Source: CALREJ01 sp964533375
Lineage (GTDB): Bacteria > Patescibacteriota > Gracilibacteria > Peribacterales > Peribacteraceae
Direction of reading: 5' to 3'
Length of the DNA stretch: 64,000 bases
NCBI GenBank assembly: GCA_964533375.1
Contig: CAZHLW010000001.1
Span: 907,497-971,496 of the forward strand
Both the position numbers and the translations under genes were made by a program. The notes beneath the pieces were generated by a model. It saw only the letters and a list, made by a program, of their open reading frames with translations. It did not search any database and was not told the origin of the DNA. Below are positions 59,373-64,000 of the stretch, one piece after another. How positions within the stretch are numbered: the first letter of the stretch is position 1; each line of letters starts with the position of its first letter.

Positions 59373-61269
59373 ATGCCTCATCCATCTCTTTTAACTCCTC
59401 TTCCGCCTTCTTCGTACTCTTCTTTGGCGGAACTGGCTTCCCTTCAAAAATCGCCACAAATTCTTCAACAGTCATGGTTTCTTCCTTCAGGAGAACCTGT
59501 GCCAATTCATGAAGTTTCTTTTCGTGCTGCTTCAGGAAGCTGGCTGCGCGCTTGTACTGGTCGTCGATGGTGGAACGGACAAATATGTCGATCTTTCTGG
59601 CGCTTTCTTCGGAGAAGTTGCGGCTCATGCCGAGGTCTGCACCAAGTGCTGCAGAGCCCTGACGCTCACCGTACACGACCAAACCGAGGTCATCATCCAT
59701 GCCGTAACGCATGGCCATGTTGCGGGCGATTTGGGAGGCGCGCTCGAGGTCGTTGCTGGCGCCGGTGGTGCTGTCTTTAAAGATCAGCTGTTCTGCAGCG
59801 CGGCCACCGAGGAGTCCGCAGATTTCATCCAGGAATTTCTGGCGGCTGGTGGTGTAGACGTCCTCTTCCGGCAGGAACCAGGTGACACCCAGTGCGGAGC
59901 CGCGGGAGACGATGCTGATCTTGTGGAGCTTGTCGGATTCCTCACACAAGTGACCCACAATGGCATGACCGAGCTCGTGGTAGGCGGTGATATCTTTCTC
60001 TTTCTGGTTCAGTTTCCGTGAACGCTTCTCCGGACCGATGCTCACTTTTTCGAGAGCGTCGACCATATCTTTCTGTGTGACTGCAGGATGACGGCGCTTG
60101 GCGGCAAAGATAGCCGCTTCGTTCATCACGTTTTCCAGGTCTGCACCTGCCATACCGACAGACTGTTTGGCGATTGCGAGGAAATCGGCGCCCTTTGCCA
60201 TTTTCTTGTTGCGGGCGTGGACCATCAGAATCTGCTCACGGGCTTCCAGATCGGGTTTGTCGATAAAGACGTGGCGGTCGAAGCGGCCCGGGCGCAGCAG
60301 TGCGCTGTCGAGCACATCGGGGCGGTTGGTGGCGGCCATCACGATCACATTTGTACCTTGTTCGAAGCCATCCATTTCCGTGAGGATCTGATTGAGGGTC
60401 TGTTCGCGTTCATCATGTCCGCCGCCGAATCCCGCACCTCCGCGCTGGCGGCCGACGGCATCGATTTCATCAATGAAAATAATGCACGGGGCATTGCGCT
60501 TGGCGCGGATGAACAGATCGCGCACGCGCGACGCTCCCACACCCACAAACATCTCCACGAATTCCGAACCCGCAATGGAGAAGAACGGCACCCCTGCTTC
60601 ACCTGCCACAGCGCGAGCGAGAAGAGTTTTACCGGTTCCGGGAGGACCAACGAGGAGAACGCCTTTCGGAATTTTGGCACCGATTTCCATGTATTTCTTC
60701 GGATGCTTGAGGAAGTCGACTACTTCGACCAGTTCCTCTTTTGGCTCTTCGGCTCCGGCGACATCTTTAAAGCGCGTCTTTACCTGTTTGGGGTCAGCCA
60801 CTCTGGCACGGGATTTTCCAAACGAGAGCGCGCTGTTTTGGGAGCGCGCAATGCCGCGGAACAGCCAGATGACTCCGCCGACTATCAGGATGAAGAGCAG
60901 GAGATCCGGCAGAGCCGCCATCAGCATATTGGTTGCTTCGCGGTTTTCGACCGTGACGATGGTGGCGTTTTCCGGATCGTTCCAGCCGAGCTGACTGACG
61001 GTATCGAGTGTTTCCTTATACGACTGCACATAGCCGGTGCCGGTTTCGGCAAAGACTTTGTTGTCGCGGATGGTGATGGTCTTAAACTTTCCTTCCTTAT
61101 ACCCCTGCGTGATGGCGCTGAGAGGCACTTCATCGGCATTAGCATATTTCTCTTCCTGCGCACGGTTAGGGGCGCTCAGGTAATAGAAAGAGAGCATGAT
61201 AAGCCCTACAAAGAGGAGCATGCTGAGTAACCAAGATTGCCTGTTGCCCGGAGATCGTCGTGGTGCCAT
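59371..61269 (-). CDS. ftsH: ATP-dependent zinc metalloprotease FtsH
   Basis: 632 residues. Two N-terminal membrane helices (about 13-31 and 110-130) enclose an extracytoplasmic domain; AAA+ domain with Walker A VGPPGTGKTLLARAVAGEAG, Walker B CIIFIDEIDAVGRQRGG and SRH region DSALLRPGRFDRHV; protease site YHELGHAIVGHLC (HExxH) with a third ligand Asp further on. It degrades misfolded membrane proteins and regulators. The C-terminus is acidic and Lys-rich. Confidence 0.96.
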   Translation of the reverse strand: MAPRRSPGNRQSWLLSMLLFVGLIMLSFYYLSAPNRAQEEKYANADEVPLSAITQGYKEGKFKTITIRDNKVFAETGTGYVQSYKETLDTVSQLGWNDPENATIVTVENREATNMLMAALPDLLLFILIVGGVIWLFRGIARSQNSALSFGKSRARVADPKQVKTRFKDVAGAEEPKEELVEVVDFLKHPKKYMEIGAKIPKGVLLVGPPGTGKTLLARAVAGEAGVPFFSIAGSEFVEMFVGVGASRVRDLFIRAKRNAPCIIFIDEIDAVGRQRGGAGFGGGHDEREQTLNQILTEMDGFEQGTNVIVMAATNRPDVLDSALLRPGRFDRHVFIDKPDLEAREQILMVHARNKKMAKGADFLAIAKQSVGMAGADLENVMNEAAIFAAKRRHPAVTQKDMVDALEKVSIGPEKRSRKLNQKEKDITAYHELGHAIVGHLCEESDKLHKISIVSRGSALGVTWFLPEEDVYTTSRQKFLDEICGLLGGRAAEQLIFKDSTTGASNDLERASQIARNMAMRYGMDDDLGLVVYGERQGSAALGADLGMSRNFSEESARKIDIFVRSTIDDQYKRAASFLKQHEKKLHELAQVLLKEETMTVEEFVAIFEGKPVPPKKSTKKAEEELKEMDEA

Positions 61270-61399
61270 AGGAATAGAGACAGCCTAGCCTTTTCTTGTG
61301 TAGAAGAACAGAGAATACACGAAATAATCGAATACTTTTTAGAAAGATTTTCCTGGAATACGGCTGTAAATACGAAGCACGAAATCCGAATGTCGCGGA

Positions 61400-61876
61400 T
61401 CACCGCGTGTACCCCGCAGCTTCTGCCGCCTCTCTGCTTTGGAAGTAGATTTTGTTTGCCGGAGATAACCGATCCGCACCGGCGCTCCCGACCGGATAAT
61501 ATTTCTTACCGCGTTTCGATGCGACAAATTGTGTGCCGACCGGAGCAGCCTGTACTCCCCCGGTCTGCTGCGAGACAACACTGTTGCGAATCGCAAATGC
61601 GCCGCTGCCATCGGGAACGGCAACCGTATTGCCCACAATCAAACGTGTCCTGTGTGTTGTGCCGACAAGTGCGCCATCGCGGTAGCCGTCGATGGTGACG
61701 GTGGGCACTTCCGCGTTTTCACTCTCACGCAACACGAATGTGTGATTGGCAGAGCGGAAAATGGTAAGGAAGAGAATGCCGAGGCAGACACCAATGGCAA
61801 TCAATAAGATGGCTGCCGGCCACACAAAAACAGCCGGGAGGCTGATAGTACCCCGGGGCTGTTTTGTAGAAGACAA
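61400..61876 (-). CDS. Membrane-anchored protein with Cys-less Ada/sunset-like end
   Basis: About 158 residues from a TTG at 61876; the open frame continues to 61996 over the next gene's end, so the start is uncertain. One membrane helix (about 12-38), then a beta-rich extracytoplasmic domain (TVTIDGYRDGALVGTTHRTR ...) and a C-terminal motif FVASKRGKKYYPVGS ... NKIYFQSREAAEAAGYTR. This is the pattern of small Ada-like surface domains, here without the cysteines kept at 23009. Confidence 0.6.
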   Translation of the reverse strand: MSSTKQPRGTISLPAVFVWPAAILLIAIGVCLGILFLTIFRSANHTFVLRESENAEVPTVTIDGYRDGALVGTTHRTRLIVGNTVAVPDGSGAFAIRNSVVSQQTGGVQAAPVGTQFVASKRGKKYYPVGSAGADRLSPANKIYFQSREAAEAAGYTR

Positions 61877-61889
61877 AGGGAAAAGTGTG

Positions 61890-62297
61890 TTATTGCTTTG
61901 TATCGTCTGTAGGCGTCTCTTCCAGCTGAACCGGAATGACATCGAGGATAACATCGGCGCCTGCATCGTAGAGCACTGCGCGGCTCTGGGTGACAATCAG
62001 GAAATCGCCGTTCTTTGCTTTGTTGTAGAACGGGTTCTGGGCCTTCAGTTTTTCAATATCGATGATGGTTGCAACAGTAGGCTCTACAGTAGTGTCGAGT
62101 TCCATGTGTGTCTTGACCTTCTCGACTACTTCCTTGGCACGCTGCTGGTTTTCTGCGGTGTTGCCACCCTGTAGCTGATCAAGTTTGACAGACATCTGCT
62201 GGAGCTCGGCCTTCGCCTGGCGGCGCTGGGCATCGAGAGCGATGACGACAATGACGAGGACAATAAGAACGATGGGGATGATGACGCGTGGTTTCAT
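61890..62297 (-). CDS. Membrane-anchored coiled-coil protein
   Basis: 135 residues: an N-terminal membrane helix (VIIPIVLIVLVIVVIALDA), a short coiled coil (QRRQAKAELQQMSVKLDQLQ) and a globular end (FLIVTQSRAVLYDAGADVIL). No named family. It is followed in the same direction by the 61400 gene and probably shares its transcript. The likely -10 TATACT (62333-62338, minus) leaves a leader of about 30 nt. Confidence 0.6.
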   Translation of the reverse strand: MKPRVIIPIVLIVLVIVVIALDAQRRQAKAELQQMSVKLDQLQGGNTAENQQRAKEVVEKVKTHMELDTTVEPTVATIIDIEKLKAQNPFYNKAKNGDFLIVTQSRAVLYDAGADVILDVIPVQLEETPTDDTKQ

Positions 62298-62378
62298 GGG
62301 GAGAGTGAGGAAAGACAGAAGAAGGACTTAAGTATAGGAAGAGATGGAGATCATGCAAGAGGCTGTAACTGGATAGCT

Positions 62379-62431
62379 GCCTCACCCCCGGCCCCTCTCC
62401 CAGCCCCAACCACTTGCCGCGGGAGAGGGAA
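62379..62431. repeat. REP-like GC-rich palindrome
   Basis: CTCACCCCCGGCCCCTCTCC ... GGGAGAGGGA is a dispersed palindromic sequence known from many unrelated genomes. The rest of 62298-62584 holds the palindromes CTTTGTTATACAAAG (from 62503) and CAGGCGCCTG but no gene. Confidence 0.7.
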
Positions 62432-62584
62432 CTATGATGGGCATGCTTCCTTAATTTTAGAGAGACAGAGGAAGGTGATTCCATCGACCTCGATGACAAG
62501 ACTCTTTGTTATACAAAGAAAATCTGCAATAAAGCACCCGACAGGCGCCTGCCTTCTGAACTTTAACCCCAGGAGTGAGGCAAT

Positions 62585-64000
62585 TTACAGTGCAGCCTCC
62601 GGTTCAGGCTCAGGTTCCGTCTCCGGTTCAGCGACCGGTTCAACAGGAGCAGATGCTTCCGGCTCAGTCGTTGCCGGTTCGATGACGAGTTCAACGGAAG
62701 AGGATTCTGATGATGCCGAGGATTCCAGGGATGCCGACGATACTGCTTCAGACATCACCGAACTTTCGGAGGATGCAGATGTTTCGCTGATGGATGATGC
62801 CGAAGATTCCGACGATACCCAGGAAGACGCAGAGGATGTTTGATCGCTGTGGTCAGCATCACCGATGTTGAAGGCACTCAGGATACTTGCTGCATCTTCG
62901 GTGATTTCTACGGTATATCCATCAGGGAGATGGAGCAGAGGAGGAGTGATAGCCGTGTTCCACAGGAAGTCGATGTGCAGATCCGGCTGTGTCCAGGTGT
63001 AGTCTTCATGATATCTCGCACAGGAGTGCGGCTTTCCGTCTGCATCGAAGATGGCGATTGAACGGATACAGGCGTTCCAGTACATGTCGCTTGAGACCGG
63101 GATATTGTCGGAGGCTATCGGGAAGATCATGGAGGTATCCCCCACCTTCGATGCAATTCCGGTTGAGCCCTGCCCCAAGCCAATAAGTGCATGCCAGGAG
63201 AAGGAGACATCGATAGTCTGGATGGTTGCGAATTCGATGGTGAAGCCTGTAGACATGACCGGCTTCACACGCCATGCACCGGTAATGAAGTCATTCGGCG
63301 TAGCAGTAATGACCGGCACTGCGGTGAACCCTGTTGAGAACTGAACGGTCACACCGGTTGATCCTGCGGGAATGGTGACAGTACCAGCCTGTCTGCCGGA
63401 CACGCGGAGTTCACCATGGACTTCCACGTCTCCCAGGAAGCGAGCCAGACCTTCAATCGTAATATTGCCGAGGATGAGCACGCTGTTGCCGACAATCAAA
63501 CGATCCATATGAATCGTTGCCCCCGAATCAAACAGAATCGATCCACTGTTCACTTTGATGTTTCCGTTGACGGTCAGCATGCCATCGATGACAGCACCTG
63601 ATGTTGCATGTACCGATGTCGATGTCATTGTTCCGGTGATGGTTGTTCCTCCATCAATGGTGAGACCATTCGGCACAAAGAGTGCGGAAGCCATCAATGC
63701 TCCATCAATGTGGAGATCACCACCGATTCTCGCATCACCACCGGTTGCCAATGTCTCTTCGAGTATGAGGGTGGCAGCAGTGAGATCTGCAGCGAGGCTT
63801 GATCCTGTGGTTGTGATGATGGTTGTCGAACCTGTCTGACTCTTGAGGAGAGTGAGCTGATTCTTCAGATCATCAAGTTCAGATTGCAGACTCTGGATAT
63901 CAGCATCATAACTCTTGATGGTAGACACCTGCTTCTGCACTTCACTCTGGATCTGCTCATCCACATTGAGGTTTGCCAGAGAGGAGGCCACCATCAGCTG
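62585..64000 (-). CDS. Surface protein with coiled coil, polymer-type beta repeats and acidic Ser-rich tail (partial)
   Basis: At least 471 residues; the start lies beyond the right edge. A coiled coil (about 10-50, DIQSLQSELDDLKNQLTLLK) is followed by repeating short beta motifs (TVNGNIKVNSGSILFDSG, LILGNITIEGLARFLGDVEV), as in bactofilin-like or pectate-helix-like stacks, then a beta domain with GSTGVTVQFSTGFTAVPVIT, and a C-terminal tail rich in Ser, Glu and Pro. It may form fibres on the cell surface. No anchor is visible in the part seen. Confidence 0.65.
   Translation of the reverse strand, partial: QLMVASSLANLNVDEQIQSEVQKQVSTIKSYDADIQSLQSELDDLKNQLTLLKSQTGSTTIITTTGSSLAADLTAATLILEETLATGGDARIGGDLHIDGALMASALFVPNGLTIDGGTTITGTMTSTSVHATSGAVIDGMLTVNGNIKVNSGSILFDSGATIHMDRLIVGNSVLILGNITIEGLARFLGDVEVHGELRVSGRQAGTVTIPAGSTGVTVQFSTGFTAVPVITATPNDFITGAWRVKPVMSTGFTIEFATIQTIDVSFSWHALIGLGQGSTGIASKVGDTSMIFPIASDNIPVSSDMYWNACIRSIAIFDADGKPHSCARYHEDYTWTQPDLHIDFLWNTAITPPLLHLPDGYTVEITEDAASILSAFNIGDADHSDQTSSASSWVSSESSASSISETSASSESSVMSEAVSSASLESSASSESSSVELVIEPATTEPEASAPVEPVAEPETEPEPEPEAAL

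Overview
The window looks like part of a metagenome-assembled bacterial chromosome, most likely from the Candidate Phyla Radiation (Patescibacteria) and perhaps the Peregrinibacteria/Peribacteria side. That placement is an inference. It rests on the many small lineage-specific membrane and secreted proteins, serine-tract linkers, S-layer-homology (SLH) proteins without a normal outer-membrane gene set, scattered conserved single genes (typA, ligA, ftsH, pilT, polX), and many start codons that sit at the predicted transcription start. TGA is used as an ordinary stop, so the recoded glycine code of some Gracilibacteria is not in use. The base composition is near 50% G+C, except for an AT-rich block at about 45.4-49.4 kb. 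A run of 100 N at 12149-12248 marks a scaffold join.

Layout. 0-9.9 kb: small membrane proteins, a 2-hydroxyacid dehydrogenase, a PH-domain protein, two convergent flavin-reductase-like paralogues, a DsbB-type protein, a DUF2200 gene whose 3' end is duplicated around an orphan gene, an HTH/DUF2975 pair and two secreted Ser-rich proteins. 9.9-16.5 kb: a two-domain VOC protein and a cluster of exported modular proteins (SLH + Ig-like + EGF, NAGPA-type phosphodiester glycosidase, C-type lectin + SH3, a Tat-type protein). 16.5-22.4 kb: a divergent SGNH hydrolase/MBOAT acyltransferase pair, a TIM-barrel isomerase, a Fur-family regulator and a histone-like basic peptide. 22.4-31.3 kb: two very small membrane peptides around an SOS-like box, more SLH/secreted proteins, a DUF305 lipoprotein, a ZIP transporter, YibE/F and an HI0933 flavoprotein. 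31.3-42 kb: a methyltransferase, a CrtI-like oxidoreductase, DipZ, TauE, a P-type ATPase, TrhO and TypA. 42-45.3 kb: MGMT, a DUF3096 peptide, REP-like repeats and PolX. 45.4-49.4 kb: the AT-rich island (DMT-like protein, NNMT-type methyltransferase, Sel1 lipoprotein, sensor kinase). 49.4-64 kb: PilT, pyroglutamyl peptidase, LigA, a RelA/SpoT homologue, a PurB-like lyase, tRNA-Leu(GAG), FtsH and envelope proteins.

The strongest theme is gene-start architecture. In some twenty-five genes a -10 box ends six bases before the start codon (or within one base of that), so the mRNA should be leaderless and no Shine-Dalgarno (SD) sequence is present. A separate minority of genes, mostly very short membrane proteins or lipoproteins plus a PurB-like enzyme, has the opposite arrangement: a TTGACW-16/17-TATTTT-type promoter, an inverted repeat close to the RNA 5' end and a good SD sequence. 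A second theme is metal and thiol biology outside the cytoplasm: a Fur-family gene and a ZIP transporter share a TTGCAA-centred operator at the -35 position, and DsbB and DipZ are both present. A third is a set of surface proteins built from domains better known in animals (EGF, C-type lectin) next to SLH anchors and serine-rich spacers.
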